Source of the DNA: Zea mays
Lineage: Eukaryota > Streptophyta > Magnoliopsida > Poales > Poaceae
Assembly: GCF_902167145.1 (NCBI RefSeq)
Contig: NC_050096.1
Location: forward strand, 158,657,825 to 158,721,824
Reading direction: 5' to 3'
Length of the DNA: 64,000 nucleotides
The stretch's first letter is position 1. Each line of letters opens with the position of its first letter. A model generated the notes under the pieces. It ran no database searches, was not told the DNA's origin, and worked only from the letters and a program-made list of their open reading frames with translations. Both the position numbers and the translations under genes were made by a program. Of the stretch, positions 1 to 11,671 are shown piece after piece.

Positions 1-331
1 CAACCACTGCTCAGGAGAAGATGAAGCTGTGGAAGGAGACTTCCAGGAGTTCCAAGACTACGACGAGTTCTAGGTGTGGGTTAGCGGCAACCCCCAGTCG
101 GCTGCCTGTGAAGGCCGCGGTTATCTACGTTTCTTTTCCGCACTTTGATTTATTGTAAGGACTATATGGACGTCTCAGACGTATGATGTAATCGACTATT
201 ATTTCCCTTTTAATACTATTTTGAGCACTGTGTGATGATGTCCATGTTATGTAACTGCTGTGTACGTGAATAACTGATCCTGGCACGTACATGGTTCGCA
301 TTCGGTTTGCCTTCTAAAACCGGGTGTGACA
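1..331 (+). repeat. 5' LTR, 3'-terminal part
   Basis: Matches 8998-9328 almost base for base and ends in GGGTGTGACA, directly followed by the primer-binding site. The rest of this LTR (about 2.4 kb) lies outside the window. Confidence 0.95.
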
Positions 332-335
332 TAAG

Positions 336-348
336 TGGTATCAAAGCC
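336..348 (+). other. Primer-binding site (initiator tRNA-Met type)
   Basis: TGGTATCAAAGCC lies four bases after the 5' LTR. It differs by one base from the usual plant tRNA-iMet complement (TGGTATCAGAGC), the usual minus-strand primer of chromoviruses. Confidence 0.85.
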
Positions 349-591
349 GTGCTGACTGTAGGACCGCTAACCTAGAGCAGAATGGTCGTTCTAAGGACTA
401 TAGACCTCTGTCCCTGCCTTGACTTTGATATCCCTTCAAAAGTTGGTCATACCGACCAAACCTATGTTCTACTATATAATATACCTTGCTGGAAATTGTG
501 TTTTATTCTAATCCTTCATTTACTTATGATTCATTACTTGCTGGTCATATTGATTCTGTTCTCACCCTTTTGCTTGCGATGTCTTTTGTAG

Positions 592-1605
592 ATGGCTCGA
601 CTTAGACACACTGCACGAAAGTCAGTCATTCCCTTCTTACCCTCCCGCCTTGCTGAGCGTCCGCTTCGCCGTCCCGTGGCCGGACAGTCCAGCCACTTGG
701 AGAGACTACACCACCGCCTGCGTGAGGAGCAGGAACGTCGACGACAGGAGCAGCAGGGCTCTTCTTTCTCGCTCCACCAGGAGATAGAGTCTATGAGGAG
801 CTGCTCCCCTGTGCTTCCTCTGGATGCGCCCCATGCACCACCACTGGGCGTCCCAGCTTCTGGAGTAGCTGCTGGAGGAGACCCAGACGACGGAGATGGC
901 GACGACAGCTCGAGCCACGACACCGACTTCTCTGCTAACCCTGAGCCGGAAGGATGGGTTGCTCGACCCATCACTCGCGACGCTGCTCGCGGGTGTCACT
1001 TCCACGATGCGCTCGACACCCTGCTACGTCGGGCATTTAACCGGCATACTTGGTCTGTCGAGTATCGTTGTGTGGTCTACCAGCACAGTCGCGGGGTCTA
1101 CCCGGACCGCTGGGAGGCAACCTGCTTGGTGCGCTGCCCGGAGGACAGTCTCCAGGGTGCGGAGGCCTGCTCAGAGCACTATTCTATCTCTGAGCGGGAC
1201 TCAGCTGAGGCAGCCATGCAAGATGCTGCACGGCGTGCGCTTTCGCACTACTGCTCGGTTTTCGGTGGGGCAGCTGACGGTCTCGACCTGAAGTATTACC
1301 CCCGCCGTCCATCTGGCAGCACAGGAGGCATGATTGTCTCACCTGTCGGTGAGGGCAATCCTAGGTTGAGCAGCACAGTCAACCTAGCCGCCGTGCTAAA
1401 CACGGAGCTGGACCATGCATTAGACGAGCTGAGTAGGGCTCGTGCTGAGATCGCCCTGCTGCGGGCTGAGCGCGCGGAACGTCGTCACCTGGATGGTGGT
1501 TCCCCCGCTCCCGTCGGGACTCAGCACCCGTACCGCTCACCTCAGCGTGGACACCAGTCTTATGGCAATCCCGACTGCAAGACCAAGATAACTCTAGAAC
1601 CATAG
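592..1605 (+). CDS. Additional ORF upstream of gag, dsRNA-binding-like fold suspected
   Basis: An intact 337-codon frame between the primer-binding site and gag. I recognise no named family. Residues 1-60 are basic and glutamine/arginine rich; 95-115 are acidic (DDGDGDD). Residues about 135-222 resemble a double-stranded-RNA-binding domain in layout: a short helix, strands around YRCVVYQ and RWEATCLVRC, then a conserved-looking helix SAEAAMQDAARRAL. Residues about 268-298 (LNTELDHALDEL and on) look like a coiled coil. Extra ORFs before gag are known in plant Ty3/gypsy elements, generally without a known function. The ATG directly follows a splice-acceptor-like TTTTGTAG, so it may be expressed from a spliced RNA. 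The dsRBD reading is inference from pattern only. Confidence 0.75.
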   Translation: MARLRHTARKSVIPFLPSRLAERPLRRPVAGQSSHLERLHHRLREEQERRRQEQQGSSFSLHQEIESMRSCSPVLPLDAPHAPPLGVPASGVAAGGDPDDGDGDDSSSHDTDFSANPEPEGWVARPITRDAARGCHFHDALDTLLRRAFNRHTWSVEYRCVVYQHSRGVYPDRWEATCLVRCPEDSLQGAEACSEHYSISERDSAEAAMQDAARRALSHYCSVFGGAADGLDLKYYPRRPSGSTGGMIVSPVGEGNPRLSSTVNLAAVLNTELDHALDELSRARAEIALLRAERAERRHLDGGSPAPVGTQHPYRSPQRGHQSYGNPDCKTKITLEP

Positions 1606-2008
1606 ATCGTTAGAGTTGGATCTTGTAATTAATATGAAATATGTACATAGAAGCTACAGTCTTAGCGTTAGTCTCGGTCTTAGTTAGTCTTAGTTAGACA
1701 GGGTAGTTTGCTATATCCTGTGCATCTATGTTTGTCATGATGAACTATGTTTGGTTTGGATCTTTGTAATGACTGTCACCAGAGTGTGGGTATCCCCCGC
1801 ATTTTGGTTTACCTATTATGTTAATGGAGTTAGTTATATAGTTGGGAAACCTTTTATTCCACTCTCCTCTTTATCTGAGAAGCTGTGTGGTCTGTGTTGG
1901 AGATCAGTGAAGATGCTCATCTGTTCAGTGCTGTTGAAGAATTCTATTCTCTTTTCTTATGCTGCAAGATTTGCCAGATCAGTTCTGATGTGTGGTTGCA
2001 TTCTGCAG

Positions 2009-2890
2009 ATGTCAGAGAACAGGCGCAGAGGAGGAAGGCGTGCTCAGCAGGAGCGAGCCGCTCAACAGGAAGAGGTGCCCCAGCAGCAGCATCTGCCGCC
2101 CCCGCTCCCGATGTCGATCGAGCAGATGTTTCTGATGCAGACTCAGGCAGTTCAAGCCATCGGTCAGACTCTGGCCGCCATTCAGCAGCAGCAGCAGCAG
2201 CAGCAGGCCCCACCTCAGCCTCAGATGCCTCAGATGCCCAGAGACAAGCGTGCTGAATTCATGAGAGGTCATCCACCAACGTTCGCTCATTCTTCTGACC
2301 CTATGGATGCTGAAGACTGGCTGCGCACTGTGGAGCGTGAGTTGCATACCGCTCAGTGCGATGACAGGGAGAAGGTTCTGTATGGTCCCCGTCTGTTGAG
2401 AGGGGCAGCCCAATCATGGTGGGAGTCTTACCTCGCCACCCATGCCCACCCTGACGCCATCACCTGGGAAGAGTTCAGAGGTAGCTTTCGTCAGTACCAT
2501 GTTCCTGCAGGTCTGATGACAGTGAAGAAGGAGGAGTTCCTGGCCCTCAAGCAAGGGCCATTGTCTGTCAGTGAGTACCGGGACAGGTTTCTGCAATTGT
2601 CTCGCTATGCTCCTGAAGATGTCAACACTGACGCCAAGCGACAGTATCGTTTCCTGAGAGGCTTGGTTGACCCTCTGCAGTACCAACTGATGAATCACAC
2701 CTTCCCGACATTCCAGCACCTGATTGACAGAGCAATCATGACAGAGAGGAAGCGTAAGGAGATGGAGGATCGTAAGCGCAAGAGTAGTGGACCCCAGCCT
2801 GGAAGCAGCAATCGTCCTCGTTTCTCAGGCAATCAACCTCAGCAGTTCAGGCAGAACCAGCGTCCACCTCAGCAGTATCAGCAGTTTTAA
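2009..2890 (+). CDS. gag: Gag capsid protein, ends at an in-frame TAA before the zinc knuckle
   Basis: The frame is open from 1751, but gag-like sequence begins at MSENRRRGG, whose ATG (2009) directly follows a splice-acceptor-like TTCTGCAG; the T-rich stretch before it looks like intron. The protein has a polyglutamine run near residues 56-63, then the retrotransposon gag core (AQSWWESYL through EEFLALKQG, about residues 130-190) and a basic Q/R-rich tail. It assembles the cytoplasmic virus-like particle. A TAA at 2888-2890 interrupts the frame, which then continues in the same phase through the CCHC knuckle and pol. The simplest reading is a C-to-T change in a glutamine codon. Readthrough cannot be excluded from sequence alone. 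Confidence 0.88.
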   Translation: MSENRRRGGRRAQQERAAQQEEVPQQQHLPPPLPMSIEQMFLMQTQAVQAIGQTLAAIQQQQQQQQAPPQPQMPQMPRDKRAEFMRGHPPTFAHSSDPMDAEDWLRTVERELHTAQCDDREKVLYGPRLLRGAAQSWWESYLATHAHPDAITWEEFRGSFRQYHVPAGLMTVKKEEFLALKQGPLSVSEYRDRFLQLSRYAPEDVNTDAKRQYRFLRGLVDPLQYQLMNHTFPTFQHLIDRAIMTERKRKEMEDRKRKSSGPQPGSSNRPRFSGNQPQQFRQNQRPPQQYQQF

Positions 2891-5800
2891 AGGCAGTATC
2901 CTCAGCACCAGTACCAGAACCGTCAGAGCAATCAGTCAGGAGGTCAGTTTCAAAGGCAGAATCAGCAGGCACCTCGTCTTCCTGCCCCCGCAAACCAGCA
3001 GAACAATCAGGCAGCACCAGCTCAGGTTGGAAACAGAGCATGTTTCCACTGTGGAGAGCAAGGTCATTGGGTGATGCAATGTCCGAAGAAGGCAGCCCAG
3101 CAGCAGTCAGGCCCCAGTGCCCTCGCAAAGCAGAATGTGTCTCAGCCTGGAGCAGGCAATCGCTCTCAGCCGCGCTATAATCATGGAAGACTGAACCACT
3201 TGGAGGCTGAAGCAGTTCAGGAGACCCCCGGCATGATAGTAGGTATGTTCCCAGTCGACTCCCATATTGCAGAAGTGTTATTTGATACTGGAGCAACGCA
3301 TTCTTTCATTACTGCATCATGGGTAGAAGCACATAATCTTCCAATTACTACCATGTCAACCCCCATTCAAATTGACTCAGCCGGTGCTAGAATTCGAGCC
3401 GATAGCATTTGTTTGAATATAAGTGTGGAAATAAGGGGGATAGCGTTTCCCGCCAACCTTATAGTAATGGGCACTCAGGGAATAGATGTCATCCTAGGGA
3501 TGAATTGGCTAGATAAGTATCAGGCAGTTATCAGTTGTGATAAAAGGACAATCAAGTTGGTGTCCCCATTAGGAGAGGAAGTGGTGACCGAGTTAGTCCC
3601 GCCTGAGCCAAAGAAAGGAAGTTGTTATCAGATAGCTGTTGATAGCAGTGAAGCAGACCCAATTGGGAGGATCAAGGTTGTGTCCGAGTTCCCAGATGTG
3701 TTTCCAAAGGACTTACCGGGTATGCCACCAGAGCGGAAAGTTGAGTTTGCTATAGAGCTTCTTCCCGGAACCACCCCTATCTCCAAGAGAGCTTACAGAA
3801 TATCCGGACCAGAGTTGGTTGAGCTTAAGAAGCAAATTGATGAGCTGTCAGAGAAAGGTTACATTCGGCCAAGCACCTCGCCTTGGGCCGCCCCTGTCCT
3901 ATTTGTGGAAAAGAAAGATGGCACCAAAAGGATGTGTATCGATTATCGAGCTTTGAATGAGGTCACGATCAAGAACAAGTATCCCTTGCCCAGAATAGAA
4001 GATCTGTTCGACCAGTTGAGAGGAGCCAGTGTGTTCTCCAAGATTGATCTGAGGTCAGGTTATCATCAGCTCAGGATCCGACCTTCGGACATTCCGAAGA
4101 CGGCATTCATTACCAAGTATGGTTTGTACGAGTTCATAGTGATGTCTTTTGGTTTGACCAATGCGCCAGCGTTCTTCATGAACTTGATGAACAGTGTATT
4201 CATGGATTTCCTTGATAAGTTTGTGGTGGTATTCATTGATGACATTCTGGTTTATTCTCAAAGCGAAGAAGAGCATGCAGATCATTTGAGGATGGTATTC
4301 CAGAGATTGCGAGAGCACCAGTTGTATGCAAAGTTGAGCAAGTGTGAGTTCTGGATCAGTGAAGTCCTGTTCTTGGGTCACATAATCAACAAAGAAGGAT
4401 TGGCTGTGGATCCGAAGAAAGTGGCAGACATTTTGAACTGGAAAGCGCCAACAGATGCTAGAGGAATCAAGAGTTTCATTGGAATGGACAGATATTATCG
4501 GCGATTCATTGAAGGGTTTTCGAAGATTGCGAAACCAATGACAGCGTTGCTAGGCAACAAAGTTGAGTTCAAGTGGACCCAGAAATGCCAAGAGGCCTTT
4601 GAAGCGCTGAAAGAAAAGTTGACTACAGCGCCTGTCCTAGTCTTGCCTGATGTGCACAAGCCCTTCTTGGTGTATTGCGATGCTTGTTACGCAGGTTTGG
4701 GATGTGTGTTGATGCAAGAGGGAAGAGTTGTGGCTTACTCGTCCCGACAGCTGAAGGTTCATGAGAAGAATTACCCAATCCATGATCTAGAGTTGGCAGC
4801 AGTGGTTCACGCACTGAAGACATGGAGGCACTACATGTATGGACAGAAATGTGATGTTTACACAGACCACAAGAGTCTGAAGTACATATTCACTCAGTCA
4901 GAGTTGAACATGAGGCAACGAAGATGGTTAGAGTTGATCAAAGATTATGAGTTGGAGATTCATTACCATCCAGGCAAAGCAAACGTAGTGGCAGATGCTT
5001 TGAGCAGAAAGAGTCAAGTCAATCTGATGGTCGCTCGTCTGATGCCTTATGAGTTGGCCAAGGAGTTTGACAGGTTGAGTCTCGGATTTCTGAACAATTC
5101 GCGAGGAGTCACAGTTGAGTTGGAACCTACCTTAGAGCGCGAAATCAAAGAAGCGCAGAAGAATGATGAGAAGATCAGTGAGATCCGGCGACTGATTCTA
5201 GATGGCAAAGGCAAAGATTTTCGAGAAGATGCAGAAAGCGTGATATGGTTCAAAGACCGCTTGTGTGTTCCCAATGTCCAGTCCATTCGGGAGTTGATTC
5301 TTAAGGAAGCTCATGAGACAGCCTATTCGATTCACCCTGGCAGTGAGAAGATGTATCAGGATCTGAAGAAGAAATTCTGGTGGTACGGAATGAAGAGGGA
5401 AATCGCAGAGCATGTGGCTATGTGCGATAGTTGCCGAAGAATTAAGGAAGAGCACCAGAGACCTGCTGGATTGTTGCAGCCGTTGCAGATCCCTCAGTGG
5501 AAATGGGATGAAATTGGTATGGATTTCATAGTCGGATTGCCTCGCACTCGAGCCGGCTACGATTCCATTTGGGTAGTAGTGGACCGTTTGACCAAGTCAG
5601 CCCACTTCATACCTGTCAAGACCAACTACAACAGTGCAGTATTGGCAGAATTGTATATGTCTCGGATCGTTTGTCTTCATGGTGTGCCAAAGAAGATAGT
5701 GTCAGACAGAGGAACGCAGTTCACCTCTCATTTCTGGCAGCAGTTGCATGAAGCTTTGGGCACGCATCTGAATTTCAGTTCAGCTTATCATCCACAGACA

Positions 5801-6568
5801 GATGGCCAAACCGAAAGGACCAATCAAATTCTTGAAGATATGTTGAGAGCCTATGCGTTGCAAGATCAGTCCGGATGGGACAAGAGATTGCCTTATGCAG
5901 AGTTTTCCTATAACAACAGTTACCAGGCCAGTTTGAAGATGTCACCATTTCAGGCGCTTTATGGAAGGAGTTGTAGAACTCCGTTGCAATGGGATCAGCC
6001 TGGAGAAAAGCAAGTGTTTGGGCCCGACATTTTGCTTGAAGCCGAAGAGAACATCAAGATGGTCCGAGAGAATCTGAAGATAGCGCAATCAAGACAGCGA
6101 AGCTATGCAGACACAAGAAGAAGAGAGCTGAGTTTCGAAGTCGGAGACTTTGTCTATCTGAAAGTGTCACCGATCAGAGGAGTCAAGAGGTTCGGAGTGA
6201 AAGGCAAGCTAGCACCCCGCTACATTGGTCCGTATCAGATTCTTGCAAGACGTGGAGAAGTGGCCTATCAGCTCAGTTTGCCCGAGAGTTTGTCTGCTGT
6301 GCATGATGTCTTTCATGTGTCTCAGTTGAAGAAGTGCTTGCGTGTGCCAGAAGAGCAGTTGCCGGTGGAAGGTCTTGAAGTCCAGGAGGACTTGACCTAC
6401 GTTGAGAAGCCAGTGCAAATCCTTGAGGTTGCAGACAGAGTCACCCGAAGGAAGACCATCCGAATGTGCAAAGTCAGATGGAATCATCACTCTGAGGAAG
6501 AAGCAACCTGGGAGCGTGAAGATGATCTGATAGCTAAGTACCCTGAGCTCTTTGCTAGCCAACCCTGA
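2891..6568 (+). CDS. pol: Pol polyprotein: CCHC knuckle, protease, RT, RNase H, integrase, chromodomain
   Basis: The same frame as gag after the TAA; the first ATG is at 3071 but the homologous frame starts earlier. A zinc knuckle [14 protein letters not shown] is encoded at about 3038-3080. Counting from the ATG at 3071: protease with DTGATHSF near residue 72, reverse transcriptase with FIDDILVYS near 388, RNase H with YCDACYAG near 535, integrase zinc-binding H/H/C/C around 745-790, catalytic D (GMDFIVG, near 817), D (DRGTQF, near 880) and E (GQTERTNQ, near 916), and a chromodomain-like tail ([14 protein letters not shown], about 1113-1160). No stop or frameshift occurs through 6568, so every catalytic domain is uninterrupted; the only break seen in gag-pol is the TAA at 2888. 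The chromodomain is thought to steer integration to particular chromatin. Confidence 0.95.
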   Translation, partial: RQYPQHQYQNRQSNQSGGQFQRQNQQAPRLPAPANQQNNQAAPAQVGNRACFHCGEQGHWVMQCPKKAAQQQSGPSALAKQNVSQPGAGNRSQPRYNHGRLNHLEAEAVQETPGMIVGMFPVDSHIAEVLFDTGATHSFITASWVEAHNLPITTMSTPIQIDSAGARIRADSICLNISVEIRGIAFPANLIVMGTQGIDVILGMNWLDKYQAVISCDKRTIKLVSPLGEEVVTELVPPEPKKGSCYQIAVDSSEADPIGRIKVVSEFPDVFPKDLPGMPPERKVEFAIELLPGTTPISKRAYRISGPELVELKKQIDELSEKGYIRPSTSPWAAPVLFVEKKDGTKRMCIDYRALNEVTIKNKYPLPRIEDLFDQLRGASVFSKIDLRSGYHQLRIRPSDIPKTAFITKYGLYEFIVMSFGLTNAPAFFMNLMNSVFMDFLDKFVVVFIDDILVYSQSEEEHADHLRMVFQRLREHQLYAKLSKCEFWISEVLFLGHIINKEGLAVDPKKVADILNWKAPTDARGIKSFIGMDRYYRRFIEGFSKIAKPMTALLGNKVEFKWTQKCQEAFEALKEKLTTAPVLVLPDVHKPFLVYCDACYAGLGCVLMQEGRVVAYSSRQLKVHEKNYPIHDLELAAVVHALKTWRHYMYGQKCDVYTDHKSLKYIFTQSELNMRQRRWLELIKDYELEIHYHPGKANVVADALSRKSQVNLMVARLMPYELAKEFDRLSLGFLNNSRGVTVELEPTLEREIKEAQKNDEKISEIRRLILDGKGKDFREDAESVIWFKDRLCVPNVQSIRELILKEAHETAYSIHPGSEKMYQDLKKKFWWYGMKREIAEHVAMCDSCRRIKEEHQRPAGLLQPLQIPQWKWDEIGMDFIVGLPRTRAGYDSIWVVVDRLTKSAHFIPVKTNYNSAVLAELYMSRIVCLHGVPKKIVSDRGTQFTSHFWQQLHEALGTHLNFSSAYHPQTDGQTERTNQILEDMLRAYALQDQSGWDKRLPYAEFSYNNSYQASLKMSPFQALYGRSCRTPLQWDQPGEKQVFGPDILLEAEENIKMVRENLKIAQSRQRSYADTRRRELSFEVGDFVYLKVSPIRGVKRFGVKGKLAPRYIGPYQILARRGEVAYQLSLPESLSAVHDVFHVSQLKKCLRVPEEQLPVEGLEVQEDLTYVEKPVQILEVADRVTRRKTIRMCKVRWNHHSEEEATWEREDDLIAKYPELFASQP

Positions 6569-6585
6569 ATCTCGAGGGCGAGATT

Positions 6586-6604
6586 CTTTTAAGGGGGATA
6601 GGTT
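6586..6604 (+). other. Polypurine tract
   Basis: AAGGGGGATAGG-type purine run immediately before the TGTAACGCCC start of the 3' LTR; it primes plus-strand DNA synthesis. Confidence 0.8.
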
Positions 6605-9328
6605 TGTAACGCCCTGAATTTGGGGGTAGAATTTTTTCTTCTTTTCTCTCACCAAATTCAGGCGTTACCCTTTTCTTTTCTCGTTCCCTCGCTAAACCTT
6701 GATCTTTTCCAAAGTTATAGCGGAGTTCGGCTTGGAATTCCCGTGTAAAGAAAAACCCTAAATTACTTTATGTTGTTTGATGCACCATGCTGAGCTGTGC
6801 ATTCTTTGATTGCTTAGAGATGTAAGTGCATTCATCTAGAAAGATCGGATTTCGAAAAGGAGAAAAAAACCTTTTCTTTCTTTTTCTTTTTCTTTCTCTC
6901 TCTCCTCCCTTTTTCTCTCTCCCGCGCCGTGGGCCGCCCCGGCTCGGCCCAGCCGCCCCTGGCCGGCCCAGCCGCCCCCCCGCCCCCCCCCCCCCCCCCG
7001 CGCGCCCCTTTGGGCCCATTGGCCCAGCCGCCCCCTCCCTTTTCCCCAATTCCCCCAAAATCCCTCTCCCTCCCTCTCATTCTCTTTCTTCCCCACCCCA
7101 GCCGCCGCCCCCCTGCCCTAGTCGCCGCCCCCCTGCAGCTCGGCCGCCCCGCCGCCCGTCCCCGTCCCCGGTGAGGTCCCCCTCCCCCTCTCCTCCCTCC
7201 CCCATCTCCCCTCCTCTCCCCCCACCCGGCTCGGCCGCCGCTCCTGCGCCCCAGCCCAACCGCCCGCCGCCCAGCTCGGCCGCCCCTGGCCGGCTCGGCC
7301 GCCGCCGCCCCTGCGCGCCCTGCCCCGCCCCTGGCCGGCTCGGCCGCCCCTGCGCGCCAGCTCGGCCGCCCCCTGCCCCGCGCCCCCCGCCGGTTTGGCC
7401 GCCCCTGCCCAGCCGCCCCTGTGCGCCGCCGGCTCGGCCGCCCCCGCCCCTGCCCCAGGCCGGTTCAACCGCCCCCTGGCCGGTTCAACCGCCCCCCCCC
7501 CCCCCTTTGTTTTATTTTTTTATTTTTATTTTAGTTTCTTTCATTACTGTTACTTATTTTATTTTAGGTAGGTTAATCCTTGTTCATGTTATTGAAATAG
7601 GAAACTTAATTTATAATTTCGTTACACTAGTTAGTTCATATAATTAATTGTTTATTCAGTCCAATGTTGATCAACTAAAAATGACTAGGTTTCCATTAGT
7701 GCATATAACTAAATTCTTTTGTTAGAACCAATTGTAACCAATCATTAGTGCATAAGCTTTAACCCCCCCCCCCCCCGCGAGACCTTTTCCCGTTTCTTTC
7801 TAACCATAATGAATGCGATATCGAATGTCATACTTGATGCATATTCACTTTATTTGTTCCCTTGTATGATGTACTGTTTGTTTCCCAATTTGAATGGATG
7901 GATGTATGTATGCTTGCAATCACATAGAGAACGATCCGGTCGAAGAGCCCGAGGAACTCGCAGGAGAAGCCCCTAAGCAGCAGTCGTTTGGTGGAGGCAA
8001 GTGTCCCTTGACCTATCTCTGTCCTATTCATTATTTAATTCACCTCCCGCTTTACACATTTATGCCTAAGGATTGACTAGCTTTTGTTAACCATGTCCTT
8101 GTTCACCTATTTGGGTTGGATTATTACTGTTTAGCTTTATGCTATTGCTCAACTATAATCAATGAACATGATGAGATCATCTATGATACGCTGTTTTCCC
8201 CTTTCTTATGATGATGTTATACTTGTGGCCTTTAAGGGGGCTCGAGCGGTTTCTCGAGTGCCTCTCCGTAAGGACCTGTTCTATGGATGACCGCCCGGGA
8301 AAACAGTGCAACCATGAGGGTGGAATGGGATGCCCTTAGCTGAATAATTGGAAGATCCGGGGTGTAGTTCACTTAGCCGTCGTGCCGTCAATGGGGCTCG
8401 GTGTATGCGGCTCGCTCTGCCAAGTTTGGGTTCGCCCCTTGGGGAGGAGTGCAGTGCATTTAGGAAACCTAACGGGTGGCTACAGCTCCGGGGAATCTTT
8501 GTAAAGGCTACGTAGTGATGCCCTGCTAGGCCACCTAGGTAGTGGTCAATGGGGAGTAGCTCTCTCCGGGCAGAAAGGGAATCACGGCTTGTGGGTAAAG
8601 TGCACAACCTCTGCAGAGTGTTTGAAAACTGATATATCAGTTGTGCTCGCGGTTATGAGCGGCCAAGGGAGCTCCAGTGATTAGTGGTACTTGATCAGAG
8701 ATACTTTGGTGCAGGTGGTTATGAGATCAATGATTCTAGTTATGACTATGGTACTGGTAAGTGGTATTCTTTCCGTTTGGAAAGGGTACATCGGGTTAAT
8801 AACTTGGGTTAATGCTAAAACTTGGCTTTCTACTAGTAAGTAATAATCTGACCAACTAAAAGCAACTGCTTGGCTTATCCCCCACATAAAGCTAGTCCAC
8901 TACAGCCAAACAGGATACTTGCTGAGTATGTTGATGTGTACTCACCCTTGCTCTACACACCAAACCCCCCCCCCCCATCCCCAGGTTGTCAGCATTGCAA
9001 CCACTGCTCAGGAGAAGATGAAGCTGTGGAAGGAGACTTCCAGGAGTTCCAAGACTACGACGAGTTCTAGGTGTGGGTTAGCGGCAACCCCCAGTCGGCT
9101 GCCTGTGAAGGCCGCGGTTATCTACGTTTCTTTTCCGCACTTTGATTTATTGTAAGGACTATATGGACGTCTCAGACGTATGATGTAATCGACTATTATT
9201 TCCCTTTTAATACTATTTTGAGCACTGTGTGATGATGTCCATGTTATGTAACTGTTGTGTACGTGAATAACTGATCCTGGCACGTACATGGTTCGCATTC
9301 GGTTTGCCTTCTAAAACCGGGTGTGACA
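6605..9328 (+). repeat. 3' LTR of the Tekay-type element (2724 bp)
   Basis: Starts TGTAACGCCC and ends GGGTGTGACA; the last 331 bases equal window positions 1-331. It contains an extremely C/G-rich low-complexity block (about 6920-7500) and two poly-C runs (near 7767 and 8970). Long proline/arginine-rich frames in this block are compositional and not genes. Confidence 0.95.
6880..7505. repeat. CT-rich then GC-rich low-complexity block in the LTR
   Basis: Begins with a CTTT/CT-rich run, then irregular repeats of a unit like GGCTCGGCCGCCCCTGGCC with poly-C stretches. No fixed period. It probably arose by slippage and is a likely place for assembly error. Confidence 0.8.
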
Positions 9329-9333
9329 GTCTC

Positions 9334-11639
9334 CCTTGCATTTTGCCCCTAATTTTCTAGCAACCACCTTCTTATCCTTTCTACAAATAGCAAAGGAAGC
9401 ATTTAAAGCATGATAAATTGTAGAAGGTTCATTACTTGTTTTCCTAGGTACATGAGCATTTCTCCTAGGTACATGATGAATGACATTTTTCCTAGCCAAA
9501 CTTCTATCATGCATAATAGAAGAACTTGAAGCAAACATAGCATTTGAATTATAAGCATGTGAAACAACATCATTGCAACTTCTATCATGATGAACATTCC
9601 TAGAATATCTCCTATCATGGTATAAGAAAGCATGGTTCTTTTGAATACTATTTGCCATAGGGGTCTTCCCTTTCTCCTTGATGGAGATGGAAGCCTTATG
9701 ACTTGTCAAGTTCTTGGCTTCCCTCTTGAAGCCAAGCCCATCCTTAATTGAGGGGTGTCTACCAACCGTATAGGCATCCCTTGCAAATTTTAGTTTATCA
9801 AAATCATTTTTGCTAGTCTTAAGTTGAGCATTAAGACTAGCCACTTCATCATTTAGTTTAGAAATGCAAACTAGGTGTTCACTACAAGCATCAACATTAA
9901 AATCTTTGCACCTATTGCAAATTGTAACATGTTCTTCACGAGAGTTTGTTTTACTAGCTATTTCTAACTTAGCACTCAAATCATCATTAACACTTTTTAG
10001 GCTAGAGATAGATTCATGGCATGTAGACAATTCACATGAGAGCATTTCATTTCTTTTAATTTCTAAAGCAAGAGAATTTTGTGCTTCTACAAACTTATCA
10101 TGTTCTTCATACAAAAGATCCTCTTGCTTTTCTAATAATCTATTCTTATCATTCAAGGCATCAATCAACTCATTGATCTTATCAATCCTAGTTCTATCTA
10201 AGCCCTTGAATAAACTAGCCTAGTCTATTTCATCATCGCTAGATTCATCATCACTAGAAGCATAAGTAGACTTTCGAGTGTTTACCTTTTTCTCCTTTGC
10301 CATTAGGCATGTGTGATGCTCGTTGGGGAAGAGGGACGACTTGTTGAAGGCCAAGGCGGCGAGTCCTTCATTGTCGGAGTCGGACGACGAACAATCCGAG
10401 TCCCACTCCTTGCCAAGGTGTGCCTCGCCCTTAGCCTTCTTGTAAGACTTCTTCTTTTCCCTCTTCTTATCTTGTTCCTGGTCACTATCATTATCGGGAC
10501 AATTAGCGATAAAATGACCAATCTTACCACATTTGAAGCATGAGCGCTTCCCCTTTGTCTTGTTCTTGTTGGAATGCTCCTTGCGACCCCTTAGCGCCGT
10601 CTTGAAACGCTTGATGATGAGGGTCATCTCTTCCTCATTGAGCCCCGCCGCCTCAACTTATGCCACCTTGCTAGATAGCGCCTCCTTGCTCCTCGTTGCT
10701 TTGAGAGCCATGGTTTGAGGCTCGTGGATTGGGCCATTCAACGCATCATCGACGTATCTTGCCTCCTTGATCATCATCCGCCCGCTTATGAACTTTCCAA
10801 GTATTTCTTCGGGCGACATCTTGGTGTACCTAGGATTTTCACGAATATTGTTTACAAGATGTGGATCAAGGACGGTGAAGGACCTTAGCATTAGGCAGAC
10901 GACGTCGTGATCCGTCCATCGCGTGCTTCCATAGCTTCTTATTTTGTTGACGAGGGTCTTGAGCCGGTTGTACGTTTGGGTTGGCTCTTCTCCCCTGATC
11001 ATTGCGAATCTCCCAAGTTCGCCCTCCACCAACTCCATCTTGGTGAGCATGGTGACATCGTTCCCCTCATGTGAGATCTTGAGGGTGTCCCAAGATCTGC
11101 TTGGCGTTATCCAAGCCGCTCACCTTATGGTATTCATCTCTGCACAATGATGCTAGAAGAACAGTAGTAGCTTGTGTATTTTTGTGAATTTGCTCATTGA
11201 TAAATATGGGACTATCAGTACTATCAAATTGCATTCCACTTTCTACTATCTCCCATATGCTTGGATGGAGAGAGAACAAGTGACTACGCATTTTGTGACT
11301 CCAAAATCCATAGTCCTCTCCATCAAAGTGAGGAGGTTTACCAAGTGGAATGGAGAGTAAATGAGCATTTGTACTTTGCGGAATACGAGAATAATCAAAA
11401 GAAAAGTTTGAATTAACCGTTTTCTTTTTCTCGTAGTTGTCGTCGTCCTTTTGGGAAGAAGAGGACTCGTCGCTGTCGTCGTAGTAGACGATCTCCTTGA
11501 TGCGCCTTGTTTTCTTCTTCTTCCCGTCTTTTCTTTTGTGGCTTGAGCCCGAGTCAGTAGGCTTGTCATCTTTTGGATCATTGATGAAGGACTCCTTCTC
11601 CTTATCATTGACCACCATCCCCTTGCCCTTAGGATCCAT
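9334..11639 (-). pseudogene. gag: Gag of Opie/Ji-like element, frameshifted and with two in-frame stops
   Basis: The start ATG is at 11637-11639, about 50 bases inside the LTR, which fits SIRE-type elements. A lysine/serine-rich N-terminus is followed by the gag core (HFDGEDYGFWSHKMRSHL), a zinc knuckle CFKCGKIGHFIANC near 10520, an acidic serine stretch and a long coiled coil (10168 downwards, LIDALNDKNRLLEKQEDL). The frame changes near 11060-11090, and stops occur at 10658-10660 (TAA) and 10220-10222 (TAG); both stops fit C-to-T changes in glutamine codons. The protein would form virus-like particles. The frame breaks off at the Tekay-type insertion. Confidence 0.88.
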
Positions 11640-11671
11640 CTCTTCGGGCGATTAGTCCCTTACGTGAAGAG

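Larger units (their letters stand above)
1..9328 (+). mobile_element. Ty3/gypsy chromovirus, Tekay-type, 5' end cut by window edge
   Basis: An LTR retrotransposon read left to right: end of the 5' LTR (1-331), primer-binding site, an extra ORF, gag, pol with a C-terminal chromodomain, polypurine tract and a complete 3' LTR (6605-9328). The domain order protease, reverse transcriptase, RNase H, integrase, chromodomain places it among plant chromoviruses, and the overall protein resembles the Tekay/Del clade. The 331 bp of 5' LTR differ from the matching 3' LTR stretch (8998-9328) at one base that I found (C near 254, T near 9251), so the insertion is recent. It is inserted in the gag region of an Opie/Ji-like element; the expected duplicate of the 5 bases at 9329-9333 (GTCTC) would lie left of the window. 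Confidence 0.93.

Noticed and set aside
1751..2008. Upstream extension of gag (86 codons)
   Set aside because: T-rich and intron-like, lacking gag similarity, and ending in a splice-acceptor-like TTCTGCAG before the real gag ATG.
6826..7647. Proline-rich 273-codon frame in the Tekay-type LTR
   Set aside because: It lies in a low-complexity C-rich LTR block, and several overlapping frames on both strands are equally long.
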